A stretch of 64,000 nucleotides of DNA. It comes from Clarireedia homoeocarpa. Taxonomy: Eukaryota > Ascomycota > Leotiomycetes > Helotiales > Rutstroemiaceae. Below are positions 20,838-31,446 of this stretch, piece after piece (position 1 is the first letter of the stretch; every line of letters begins with the position of its first letter). The stretch is from NCBI GenBank assembly GCA_001465935.1, contig LNKV01000025.1, forward strand, positions 639,609 to 703,608. Direction: 5' to 3'. Position numbers and translations under genes: made by a program. The notes below the pieces were generated by a model. The model was not told the DNA's origin, made no database searches, and saw only the letters and a list, made by a program, of their open reading frames with translations.

Positions 20838-23022
20838 ATGGCGGAGTCAGCGAACTATATCCCGCTTGGAGGTGTTAATGAAAAAGCTTCGTTTGATAGC
20901 CCAATGACTGGTACAACCGTTGGGTTTAGAGGTGCAAAGCCTGGTAGCAGAGGACCAAAGGTTATTGGGGCAACCAAAGGTTTGTTTGTCAACCAGCTAT
21001 ACTCAGTCCTTCGGGTTGGAATGGTTGTTTGCGATATCATTGAAATAAAATACTAAGCTGTTGTGCGTAGAGGAACGATCTCGAATTGCGCGTGAAATCC
21101 GACTTGCAGCCAGGAAAGAAAAGAAGAAAGCTAAGTCCGAGGCAAAGAAGGCTAGGAAATTGAATGGTATCTTGACAAGGCGTGCGGTAAGCTTCGAGCT
21201 CATGGGTGTTGCAACTGCAAAAGGCAACGGGGTAAGGCTAATTGAGTTGTTTTAGACACGAAATCCAGAGAAATACAGTAAGAACAAGGAGAGGAATCGT
21301 CTTCATGCGATCGATGTCGAGCGTTATAAGATTCGCCTCAACGCAATCAAACTGGCGGAAAAACTGGCGGCAGTCCATGATCCTAGTGGCGCTTCGTTCA
21401 ATGTTAGCCCGGTTGTCATGCTAGAGGATGGAACTGTGAAGAGCAAGAAAGCTTTGGAAAGGAGGAAGTCATTCGGGGAGCAAGTCGAGAAGAAGGAGAA
21501 TGGCGCAGATGCGTCGAAGGCACTTGATGGTATGAACCCTGAACGAGTCAAGCTCCTGCAGGAGTCGGCAACGAAACCGCAAATTTCGAAGAGCGCACAG
21601 AAAAAGAAAGCCAAGTATGATCCAAAGCCAGTTCCTCCAAAGCCAATCATCCCAGAGGGAATTGAGATACCTGAGGGAGAAGAGAACTGGTTGCAATTAT
21701 GGGATCTCTCTGATGGTGATATTGAGAGAAGGTTGCACAGTGCGGCAAGGAAGGCAAGAGATGCAAAGAGAGAAGCGAGGAAAAGGCAGAAGGAGGAGGC
21801 AAGATTCAGGAGAGTAATGAAGCAGAAGAGAAGAACTGCGATGAGGATGGGTGTTCCTTTTGATCCTATTCAGGCCAAGAAGGAGATCCTAGGAGAAGCT
21901 GAGGAAGAGAATGATGATGAGGAAGAAGCTTCCGATTCTGACTCAGATTCGGATTCAGGCAAAGATTCGAATTCGGATTCGGAATCGGATTCCGAGAGAG
22001 AGGAGTCGAGTGAGAAGACAGAAAAGTCCAAGGAAGGAGCTGAGAAACGGAAACATAAGTTCAACTTAGACGAAAATCAACTGAACGCTATCGTTGCGAG
22101 GGAAATGCAGCGTGTCAAAAAAGACCTGAGAAAACAAGAGAAGGCCATGGGTGTTTACGATAAGGATACCAAAGTCAGAACCGAAGAGGAAGCCGCAGCA
22201 CTGAAGGAGGCTAGAAAGAAGAGAAAGGCAGAGAAGAAGGCCGAAAAGAAAGCAAAGAAAGAAGCAGAGGAGAAGAACGGATCACCAGCAAAAAAACTGA
22301 AAGGCAAGGAGGCTAAGAAGGCGAGAAAGGAGCAGAAAAGACTCGAGAGACTGGCAAAATCCGGCAAGGGAGCTGCGACCGGGGAAAATCAAATGCCACA
22401 AGAGCCCGAGAAACCTCAACGAAATGGTGTAGTAGAAGAACAAGATCATTGCGGCGATCTACTCGACAACATCGAGAAAGCCCTAGAAACCGCCGCCGAT
22501 GAACCAGCGGATGAAACCAAAGAGGAGAGAAAAGCGCGGTGCGAAAAGAAGAAAGCTGAAAAGGCGGCCGCAAAAGAAAAGGGAGTTGCTCCTGTTTCCG
22601 AACCCGAGCCAAAACCCGAACCCGAACCCGCGGCAGTCGCAGACGAATCCAAGAAACGTAAGCGCTCGAAGGAAGAAAAGGAGAACAAGAAAGAGCACAA
22701 GCGGAAGAAGTCTTCCAAGGCAGCTGATGAGGAGGAGAAGACCTCGAACACGGATGCGGGTGTGGATGCGGGTGTGACGGGCGGACAGTGGAATGCTGAT
22801 GCGCTGGATGGAGATGAGCAGCGCAAAAGCAAGTTCTTGAGGTTGCTTGGCGCGGGGAAGAACGCGGGTGAGAGTGTGAAGACGGGGAAAGGTGGGGAGG
22901 GGAAGGATAAGAAGGATAAGAGAGATATCGAGAAGGTGCAGAGTGAACTGGAGAGACAGTATGAGATGGGTATGAAGATGAAGCATGATGGAGGCGCGAA
23001 GAGGAGAGGGTTGGGTTCTTGA
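20838..23022 (+). CDS. Hypothetical highly charged Lys/Glu-rich protein, probably nuclear
   Basis: Three exons (20838-20979, 21071-21186, 21256-23022) give about 674 residues. I do not recognise the family. The N-terminal third is the most protein-like, with SPMTGTTVGFRGAKPGSRGP and RNPEKYSKNKERNRLHAIDV. A central motif reads ENWLQLWDLSDGDIERRLHS, followed by a Lys/Arg helix. An Asp/Ser acid run lies at about 21930-22010, and the last half is Lys/Glu coiled coil with several bipartite nuclear-localisation-like stretches. The composition suggests nuclear or nucleolar location and RNA or ribosome biogenesis work, but that is inference. Repetitive GAAG codons make length variation likely between strains. 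Confidence 0.8.
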
Positions 23023-23538
23023 TTTGGTGTATATGTTTTGAATGAGGACCTGTAATGCTATGGTGACTGTGTTGCTGAGTTAGGGATGCGGGTAATACCC
23101 GCTGTTCTATTTGTTCACTATGAGCTCTTATAGGGGACGGAGTCCAAAAACACAAGTCAGCATTTTGTTTTACTGGATAGCTACAGACAGAATGTAGTCA
23201 TTGCGCAACCGACCACAATTGAATCCCTAGAACCCCAGGAGCTGTAGTATTTGCTTATAATACGAAGAAGCTAAACAAAACTATAAAAAAGACAAAACTC
23301 CCACTCAAAATGAAACTCCGTAGCTAGTACAATATATCTAGCTTCGACTTTTGATCCCTATTGTCGAAGACAGCTGATATCGAAATGAAAAATGACCTCC
23401 CTGCCCCTTCCCTTGAAAGCGCCCTGCTGGCTCGCAGGATGGTGCACGCGTGTGCACCGACTCATTCGCACGTCCACTGCCTGGCTCCTTTTACCTATCC
23501 ACCACCTTGCTCGCTCCCTGACTTCGTCCAATAGCAGT
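23023..23538. other. Intergenic region between convergent genes
   Basis: About 0.5 kb between the 3' ends of the charged protein gene and RAMP4. No feature seen. Confidence 0.4.
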
Positions 23539-24049
23539 CTATCGGAAGAATATCCTGCTCAAAAGCTCGAATATCAAACCACCGAATACGACGAATCCTA
23601 GCACGCCTACATTGAATTTTCCGTCAGCTACTGGCACTTTCACGTCTGCATACCCCATCCCAATTCTCATCCTGCGACCAGGACGAATTCATTTTCTAGC
23701 TCCCAACAGAACCGAACCGCCATCCACAACTATCTATCCATCCCCCCCCACAACACTTCCCCTCCCCTTCCCCATCTAGTAGTAAAAGAAGTCATAAACT
23801 CAACTCACCTAGCCAAAACGGACTAATTGGGCTCTTGAAGTTCTCCTTCTTCTTGATAGCAGCCTCGGGCTTCCCCATCTTTCCTTCGTTCTTGGCGGCG
23901 AATTTCAGGTTCGCTTTGCGCTGGGAGGGAGTTTGGACCTGGCCGGTGGTTAGCGGTGCTTTCGGTAGGGTTTTGCGATGCAGTGCCATTGCGAAAGGAG
24001 GGAAGGAAGAGGTAGATGTGTAGAAGGAGAGGTGGAGATGATTTACCAT
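23539..24049 (-). CDS. ysy6: RAMP4/SERP1-like translocon-associated small ER protein (Ysy6)
   Basis: Three exons (24047-24049, 23809-23938, 23539-23606) give a 66-residue protein, the usual size for the family. The first exon is the ATG alone. Intron 1 (23939-24046) has donor GTAAAT and a perfect CTAAC branch close to the acceptor. The mature reading MVQTPSQRKANLKFAAKNE and AIKKKENFKSPISPFWLG is diagnostic of RAMP4. The last exon gives a single C-terminal membrane span (VLGFVVFGGLIFELLSRIFF), so this is a tail-anchored ER protein. RAMP4 associates with the Sec61 translocon and helps stabilise membrane proteins under ER stress. A longer unspliced reading of exon 1 would add an unlikely N-terminus and is rejected. 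Confidence 0.9.
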
Positions 24050-24630
24050 TGTGATTGTTTTATTTAGTCTTGCGCAAAAAGCTGTATGTGTAGGTAGGTA
24101 TGCGATACTGCAGACTCGATATTGTATGAAAGGCGCAAGAGAAGCTATGTAGGGCAGGTACTTGTATTTCGTAGAAATTGGCAGAACGAACAAGTTATAA
24201 AAGACAGAAGTGCTTCAGTTCGTAGAATAGGGAGGTATATTCAATGCACTCAAATCAAATAGACCAGATATAGTAATCTCAAAATAAATTACTAACTCAG
24301 AACCTGGGATAAGTTAGAGTGAGGAGAACAGCTCCAGTCAATCTGTCCCGATCGAACAAAAGCGGTGCATGCGGCCGCTCTTTTGTGGCGAGGGGACTGG
24401 ACATTTTTAAGGTTTTGGCGCTAGGCGGGTCGGAGCTTGGACGACTTGATGATATTTCCGAGCTCGAATTGTGGTTCTGGGATAGGTTTTGAAAGGGAAA
24501 GAAATGGGTTGAATGAAGAGCGGATTGCGAATTGGATTGAAATTTGATACTGGAATTGGTTGTGAAAGAGAGGTTTCTGGAAATTGGAATTGAGAGGGTT
24601 TACTGGAAGAGGGGAGACAAAGAAGATAAT
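24050..24630. promoter_or_regulatory. Divergent intergenic region between RAMP4 and the small mitochondrial gene
   Basis: About 0.6 kb between divergent starts. No named motif identified. Confidence 0.4.
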
Positions 24631-25040
24631 ATGAATCGCATATCGACTACCATGTGGAGGGGTTCGCGGACGACTCTACCTCTGTCGCGGAATATCCTCC
24701 AGAGACGTTTCGCCTCGTCGGGAACTCCTACGGAATCACCTACTGTATGCTCCACTCCCTCTTATTTTCCCCGTCCATATTCCTAGTCTAAAGCCTTTCA
24801 CTAACCTTCCTCTTTCTTTCCCTACAGCGCAACTTCTACAAAACCTTCACACGACCAGTCGCAAAGGTCCTCTTAATGGCCACCTTCACATACCAATTTG
24901 TATATTGGGGCTGGACGAGACTGGAAAAGAATGAGATGATGGACATGAAGCGCAAGGAGATCAGGGGGTTGGAGGAGACCCTAGAGAAGGTCAGTGAGGG
25001 GAAGCTTAAGGGAGAGGATATTAGGGTTAAGGGACTGTGA
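24631..25040 (+). CDS. Small mitochondrial-type single-span membrane protein, unknown
   Basis: Two exons (24631-24744, 24828-25040) give 108 residues. The N-terminus MNRISTTMWRGSRTTLPLSR is basic, hydroxylated and free of acids, followed by NILQRRFASSG, which fits a presequence with a processing site near RRFAS. After the intron comes a short hydrophobic span (VLLMATFTYQFVYWGW) and a charged Lys/Glu helix. This is the layout of a small inner-membrane assembly or structural factor with one span and a coiled coil. I do not recognise the family. A second ATG at 24652 would shorten the protein by seven residues. Confidence 0.75.
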
Positions 25041-26944
25041 GTAGAGACGGGGAGAGGCATGGGGGCATTGAAAAATGAGGGCAGGTGTGGAGGAAAGATG
25101 TACAAGTGGATGGGTATACGTACGGCTATGAGCAAAGATGCAAAAGCAAGTGCATGATGCAAGCCAATACCATAATGCGATACCACTTGCATATCATTCC
25201 CTAAGCTTTCTTTCGTATTTTAACGGTCAACTTTTGATAATGAGAAGTATTTGGCTCTATTTACTTGAACGTAAGGATCAATCGATGTAGTTGCATCTCA
25301 CAAGTCCTTCCTTGAACAACACCATGTTCCGCGCAATCTTCCCATTCCACTCTTCCATCCCATCTCTTCCTCCCCGCTTGCGCAGAGCAGCAGCATAAGT
25401 ATTAGCACAGACAAGACAAGACAAGACAAGACAAGACAAGACAAGACCAGACAAGACAAAACAAGACAAAAAGCAAGAAGAAAGAAAGAAAAGGCAAAAA
25501 ATAATGTGCAACCAAACACCCTCAACAGATGGAAAGGAAGGAAAGGAAGTAACTCACAAGTTGGTATATAGAGTCTCAATCAATCATTCAAATCCCCCAA
25601 GTTGGCAGCAAGCAATCACATTCACAAGGCAAGGCAAGGCAAGTCACATGTGTGGGATATGTGGGCTGTGGGCTGTATGGGCTGTGTGAAGATGTTAGTC
25701 AGCACGTGGAAATGGAAGAAAGAGAGAGGAAGGAAGTCGATCACTGTGTGGCGTAAGCGAAAGTGGCCTAGAAAATCTCAAAGTCAGCAGAAGTCGCCAG
25801 CATTAGCCATGAAGCTAGATAGAACAGAAGACAGCCCATTGATGGGTGTTTGGTTGGTTTGTTAAGGTAGGAGGAGGTATGGGGGTCTATATTGTGTGGT
25901 TGGGGGAGAGGGAGAGGGAGAGGAGTGGTGGGATAGTGAATGAGTGGGAGATGGATAGACGGATGGATGGATGGATGGATGAGATGGCTCGGATAGAGTG
26001 AATGCGAGGATCGGTTGAGTGAGGGTATAGGCGAGAAGGAAAGGTGATGAAGAACGAATGGATGGGAAATGAGTGAAGACAGCTAGGTAGTGAATGTGTT
26101 TGGCGCAAGTTATGGCCATCAACGTATACATCCTTATCGTACATGCGCCTGCCATGAAAGAATACATTTCTACGTATTTACCTATGCTAGCCGTGTCGCG
26201 GCACACATCCCCGACATATAGTCGAGAAAACCGCGTGCACATTGACCATGAGAGTTCTGACGCAAGCTGTTTCATTTCGCTACTTAGTACTACAGTAGTG
26301 ATAGCTCCTTCTACCATGTTCTGAGAACCTGTTTCTAGATCGAAAGGTGAGAGTCGCTGGGCCAAGGGATTGCCAGATAGGGAGTTTTTAGGTTAGGTTG
26401 TTGAAAATCCGAGTTTGGCTTGGTGCTTGTGTAGATACTGAAGTGTCATTGGCAACACTGAATGCTGGCTTGGTCCAAAGATTGGTAATTGCTGAGGTGT
26501 ACGGCAGAGAGAAAGTTGTAGCATAGGATGATGGGGTGTGGTGGTTAAGGTAGCTATTTACACGTTGATGACCAAGGTAAAAGCGAATTGTGACGGAGAA
26601 CGAGAAGACTAAGTTGTTGAACCGTTTATTGCGTTGTGAGCGGAACGTGATGTCTCAATCACCGGCTCAACTTGAGGGAATGATTTGGCTTGGGTGAAAA
26701 GCCAAGTGTAGTGGCAGACGAAAAGTGAGTAAATATCAGCATTCGTATTAATCAGAAAGAATGTACTACCGTAGCATTCGCTATTAGCTACATCATTTAA
26801 TGAAGGGTATCTGTAATATGCAAGCCTTTTTCTTTTCCCTATAATTTCTCATTAAATCCATAATTTTATTTCCAACATCATATCCTGAACGGGAAAGAAA
26901 GTATGGAAGATAGGCACAAACAACTCCCGGGAACATGAGAGCAA
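25041..26944. other. Intergenic region rich in simple repeats
   Basis: About 1.9 kb with an ACAAG tandem repeat (25411-25445, degenerate to about 25475), GGAGA repeats near 25905-25925 and a GGAT tetranucleotide run near 25957-25980. Open frames here are repeat-driven. No gene is supported. Confidence 0.45.
25411..25475. repeat. ACAAG pentanucleotide microsatellite
   Basis: Seven exact ACAAG copies (25411-25445) are followed by degenerate copies. Confidence 0.9.
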
Positions 26945-28939
26945 TTAAGCAACAGTTCCCTTGACTTGTCTTATCTCCTTTACCTTGAAGTCCTTCCAAA
27001 TGGCAACGAAGAAGAAACATGGAATCAAGAACACAGTGCCGGCGACAGCTAACCACTTCATGGTATCGCCATAAGCGTAGATAACTGCGTCTCGCTCCAT
27101 ACTACCCAGGGGATATTCGAGTTGAACAGTCAAACTGCCATATAATTCAGCAGCCAAAGTGGCGTTACTGATTTTTTGTGCAAGAGCAGCAGGGAACTTT
27201 TTGGTGTAGATGGCTCCTGAGACGGCAATACCGACGGCGCCACCAACGGAGGTGAAGAGGCCAATAAGAGCAAGCATCGATGCGACATTTTGATGAGGAG
27301 CCGCTGCCATGACAGCCATTTCTTCGCAGATAACGATAGTTCCTCCAGAAAAGGCAATGAAGATCTGGCACATAATAACATAACCAATGCTGTGATTTGG
27401 TTGGCGGAAATAGATCATCAGTCCAACCCCAAGAACCTGCATAGGTACAGCGAAGTACAAGGCAAGCCATTTGAAGCGACCAGTGACCCGGATGAGGTAG
27501 GCGATGACGACGGACCAGAAGCAGGAACCAATAGAGTAAATATTGGTAACATATCCTGCATGGGTAATGGAAAGGTTATGAACTACTTGGAGGTAGTTGT
27601 AAAAGTATGAATCCCAACAGTAGAAGGAAATGAAGAAGAAGGCAGCACATAAGCAAGCGCCCCAAACGCTGCTGTTTGTGAGAAGGCCGAAGGGAATGAA
27701 TGACTTTCTAGCGAAGAATTTCTCGTAGATGGCGAAAGCAATCAGACAGCAAATTCCGAGGACGAGCATGGCGATGATCATACCGGCACCCCATCCTTTA
27801 CTCTGGTACGAATGAAGCGAGAATGGAAGAAGGAAGAGGACGAATCCGGCACTAACGAGCACAAGACCAATGACTGAAGGCTATCAGCTAGATTCTCGGA
27901 ATAAAAGGCTACGATGTTCTTACTATCAAACTCCCAGAAGTAGTAGGTGAAGCTTTCTGTGAATGTGCGCCCACTTGGTATCTTCTTGATTAAACCTTGT
28001 TTCTCAGCCTTTTTTTGGTTGACCCATAGGAGAATCAAGATAGGCAAAGTGATAACAGGCGTTATGATCGCAAATGCACCATACCCCCATGGCCACCCAC
28101 TAGTCTTTAGGAAAGATGCCGCAGCTGGAGGTCCAGCCCATGTTGTTGCAATGTATGGTGTGGTCGCGAATGCGAATACTAATGCCCGGTCCTTCAAACT
28201 CGATGTATCGGCCATGAAGACGTTGAGGACGTACATCATGCCGTCAAACCCTAGCCAATAGAAAACCTAACTGCTGTCAGAGGTTAACAATTAAATAGGA
28301 AATCTTCATGGTTTACCTGTCCAGCAGCATAAGTCTCAACGTTTTTGCAAGCGGCCATCATGATTAGACCTATGGAAGATTAGTTCATCTGCAGAACTCA
28401 CAAGGGCTGATGAGTTTACCTATGACAGCACAGCCGGTCATAACAGCAAAACCTTCAGCACGTCCAATGAGATCAACGAACTTAGCAATCGGCAGTCTGG
28501 CGACACCACCAACGATACTCGATACGATTGACGTAGTACCAACTAAGGGTAAGAGTGCGAAGGAAGAGGTGACATAATAACTTAAATTGTTCTGAATTTG
28601 TTGTTGCAAGGAGATTGTGAAGAAGACCAAGAAGACACTGCGCAAAAGTTAAGATCCATAGCTAGAACATCCGTCAAGGCAAGAATCTTACAATGCGTAT
28701 GCCAAAATCAATTGGCTTTTGGTCCACACCAAAGTGACGGCTTCTACGGCTTGAACACCGTGTTGAGCATCCTCGGTGGGCTTATCCTCGTCCGAACCCG
28801 AAACAATTCCATCGTGCACAGTTGGGTTGAAAATGTCGTTCTTGTTATCTGGGTGAGCTTCCGAGGAAGTGATCTCCGGCCCGCCAACCGCAAGCCCGGT
28901 GGCAGCGCCCTCAGTTCTCGCACTCCATGGGAACCTCAT
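26945..28939 (-). CDS. MFS siderophore-iron transporter (Arn/MirB-like)
   Basis: Five exons (28692-28939, 28420-28637, 28317-28369, 27924-28266, 26945-27873) join in phase to 596 residues, normal for this family; all four introns are 50-54 bp. The N-terminal tail is hydrophilic. About 14 hydrophobic spans follow, starting with the first exon end (KSQLILAYAL) and VFLVFFTISLQQQIQNNLSYYVTSSF, a typical siderophore-transporter segment. Further support comes from VARLPIAKFVDLIGRAEGF, VFYWLGFDGMMYVLNVFMAD and the late WDSYFYNYLQVVHNLS loop. It should import ferri-siderophores across the plasma or vesicle membrane by proton symport. GATA-type iron-regulator sites upstream (29422-30046) fit repression by an SreA-like factor under iron sufficiency. 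No siderophore synthetase lies nearby. Confidence 0.92.
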
Positions 28940-29421
28940 CTTGATTCAATATCGAAATTTACCGATGGGAAAGTGTCGATATTCTTTGTTGGACGAAGTG
29001 CTGTGATAGAATGGAAAGGATTTCGAGCAACAGAGGGGGAGAGCACGTATGTATATGCACATTAATTGGTCTACCTTTGCCCATTACCGTACAAGTACTC
29101 CTACCGCTCCATGCATGATCCACAGAGCGACCGACCCGCGGGTATGTAACCCCATGTGGTAGAGCTGCGAAAGTCGGAGCACCCGAACCCTTCAAAGAGG
29201 CCATGCAGCCAGCCATGCAGCCATAGAGAATTCACGTTGATAATAGTGAACCTCTAGGGTTCCACCCTTGGCTGCATCTTCTTTTGCAGGCCCGATATGG
29301 ACTTCAAGCGATGAACCAGTCATACCAATCATCTCTGGGGTGGAGGAGAAGAATTTGCAAACTAAGACAGGGACGGAGGGGCTGATGGAGCCGTGCAACG
29401 TCACCCATCCCCGACTTAAAG

Positions 29422-29430
29422 TTATCAGAT
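29422..29430 (-). promoter_or_regulatory. SreA-type iron-responsive GATA site (exact consensus match)
   Basis: On the minus strand the sequence reads GATCTGATAA (with the neighbouring G), matching the published fungal SreA/SRE consensus (G/A)ATC(T/A)GATAA. It lies about 490 bp upstream of the siderophore transporter start, on the transcribed strand. Role inferred from motif and position. Confidence 0.6.
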
Positions 29431-29453
29431 CCGTAAGTCGTGCGCTTGGTCTT

Positions 29454-29466
29454 GATCTGATTAGAT
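29454..29466 (-). promoter_or_regulatory. Near-consensus SreA-like site, 13-bp repeat copy 1
   Basis: Plus-strand GATCTGATTAGAT; its first ten bases differ from GATCTGATAA by one base. It is the reverse complement of the copies at 30015 and 30034. Confidence 0.4.
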
Positions 29467-30014
29467 TACAGTATCTTTTGGTGGCGTCGCAATCATTTCA
29501 TAATTCATCGCCCGACTTCGTATCTTTTTCTTCTTTGGGCGTCGTTGGCTGTCTGGCTGTCTGGCTGTCTGGCACGCCCGGCTAAATCACACCACACGAT
29601 AGAACTAGAAATTCTGTGCCGGCTGGCAAATCCCTCGCTTCAGGTTTCCTCGTCCGGCTATGATGGAATGGGCTGAGAAAGTCCTGACAGGGTGCGGTGC
29701 CGTGTGTCCGATTTGGCTACGAAGAGAAGCGTAAGTTGATGCCACTGGTAGGTTATAGTCTTCGATGTATACTCCTAGTATCGTTTCTTTGGCAGCTGCA
29801 GCACAGTAATTCGATGTTTTGTTACGCAATCGACTGTCAATAAAATGCAGATGTCCCCTTTGGTAGACCCGTCGTGCCTGCTCATCAACATGAAAGCCTG
29901 GGCAAAAAGTCGGTACGTACCAGGAGATTCACCCGATTCTGGCTAGGAAGCAGCCAGTGAAAAATCTTTCTCGTGGTCTGGACTGCTTAGCGTGGAGATG
30001 AATTCTCGGTCAGC

Positions 30015-30046
30015 ATCTAATCAGATCTTTCAAATCTAATCAGATC
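30015..30046 (+). promoter_or_regulatory. Direct repeat of a near-consensus SreA-like site
   Basis: ATCTAATCAGATC occurs twice (30015-30027 and 30034-30046), 19 bp apart start to start. Each contains GATCTGATTA on the minus strand, one base off the SreA consensus. Confidence 0.4.
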
Positions 30047-30617
30047 ATTTGGATATCCTTGCCCTACCCTAATGTATGGCCGCGTTGCCGACCCATTCTC
30101 TTACAAACTCTCCTTACTCTACCCGTCGAATAGAGGTACCCGATAGTTATACTATACCGTAATCCACCGGTACGGGTGGGATCTAAACCTCTCAAACTTC
30201 CTTGGCCATGACCCGTAAGGAGCTGTGATTTTCTTTCATCTCCAATTCTGTTACGTGATTCTGGCATTTGGAGGGTTTGTCTATATGAGGCAGAGCGTCA
30301 AAGGTTCAGAGAATGGCTATTTTGGTACGAAATACCTCCTTGCGAATAAAACCATAATCACATGAAGGATATAACATATATAGCAGCTCACGTGTGGCCC
30401 ATGTACCAAATAGGATATGTTTCATTCCCAAAAGGGCAATTTCATTGTGTAACGACAGTGTTTTGGAATACTCTCGGCTTTCCGGTACCACATCCACGGT
30501 GCCAGTGGAAACACTCTCTAGAGCTACTTGACTATGCAGACCATGATCGACGGACACATGCAGTAGTCTGCATGATGTAGCCTTACGTTTCTGCTATTAG
30601 ATAGTGCCATGGAATGA

Positions 30618-31446
30618 TTAAGCCTTCACAGCCTCCAGTTTGCCATTCTTAATATCGTAGACGAAACCATACGTCTTCTCGGCTAGTTCTGGTCGGATAA
30701 ACGGGCTGCTTCGAAGAATGTTGATATCATCAACGACAGATTCTTTCAAACTACTTGACCATTAGTTTCATTTCGAGAAAGTTGCGATCCTTTTACATAC
30801 TCATTGATGGCACCGAAGGTCATTTTGTCAAGACCTTGATGGTGGTCTTCAGACAATCGAGCTTTGAGAACATCTCGGATTGTATTGTCCTTGAAATGTA
30901 TAGTGCCACAGTCTACAAATACTTTAGTGAGTAATAGACGATCTATAGTCCGGGAGAAATACCTGTATGATGCACAATCATGATCTCATCAATGCGAATA
31001 AAGGCGTCGAGCGCGACAATATCTGTCAATGCAGGCGACGCATGTCCTCCAGCATTTCGCATGATGATCACCCCCTCTTTTCAAATGTTAGACCACGATA
31101 TAGACTCCCAACCGCGCATGGTTCTCAAAGTTCATGTCAATGTTCAACATACCTCCAGATTGAATGTTCAAAAACTTCTCCGGCTGACAACGTGGATCCG
31201 CACAAGTCACTGCACGAACATCAGCGTGGTATAAAACATATCGCATGTATAGTGGCATAACATACAAACGATGATATGTGGAAGGTCCACGCCCATTTCT
31301 CCTAGTTCAGCGAAAGTTGGGATTGCCTCATGCTTCTTCGCAAAATCTCTTGCGTTATGTTGTTAGTCAGAGATAGACTCGCATCACCGGAGCACATACA
31401 AGTTGCGTTTGAGCAATGCTTCGGCATCAAGCTGTACGGTGAACAT
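30618..31446 (-). CDS. Beta-class carbonic anhydrase-like protein
   Basis: Six exons (31400-31446, 31266-31348, 31153-31209, 30963-31076, 30801-30912, 30618-30750) join in phase to 181 residues. Zinc-site motifs are complete: TCADPRC supplies the first Cys and the Asp-Arg dyad, and VHHTDCG supplies the His and second Cys. RNAGGHASPALTD is the usual active-site segment between them. The protein is short and begins MFTVQLDAEALLKRN without an organellar presequence, like the compact fungal beta-CA branch. It should interconvert CO2 and bicarbonate. Five introns in a 0.8-kb gene is dense for this window. It runs in the same direction as the siderophore transporter, 1.7 kb upstream of it. Confidence 0.88.

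Larger units (their letters stand above)
28940..30617. other. Intergenic region upstream of the siderophore transporter
   Basis: About 1.7 kb containing the GATA-type sites listed separately and the 3' flank of the carbonic anhydrase gene. No coding region is supported. Confidence 0.45.

Noticed and set aside
22313..23155. Minus-strand 280-codon open frame
   Set aside because: It is the complement of the Lys/Glu-rich coding exon; such purine-rich exons leave long Ser/Phe/Leu/Pro antisense frames.
23792..24193. Unspliced 133-codon reading of the RAMP4 locus
   Set aside because: Its N-terminal half has no similarity to the family, while splicing after the ATG gives the exact expected 66-residue protein.
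25278..25579. Minus-strand hydrophobic peptide with LSCLV repeats
   Set aside because: It is the translation of the ACAAG microsatellite, not a membrane protein gene.
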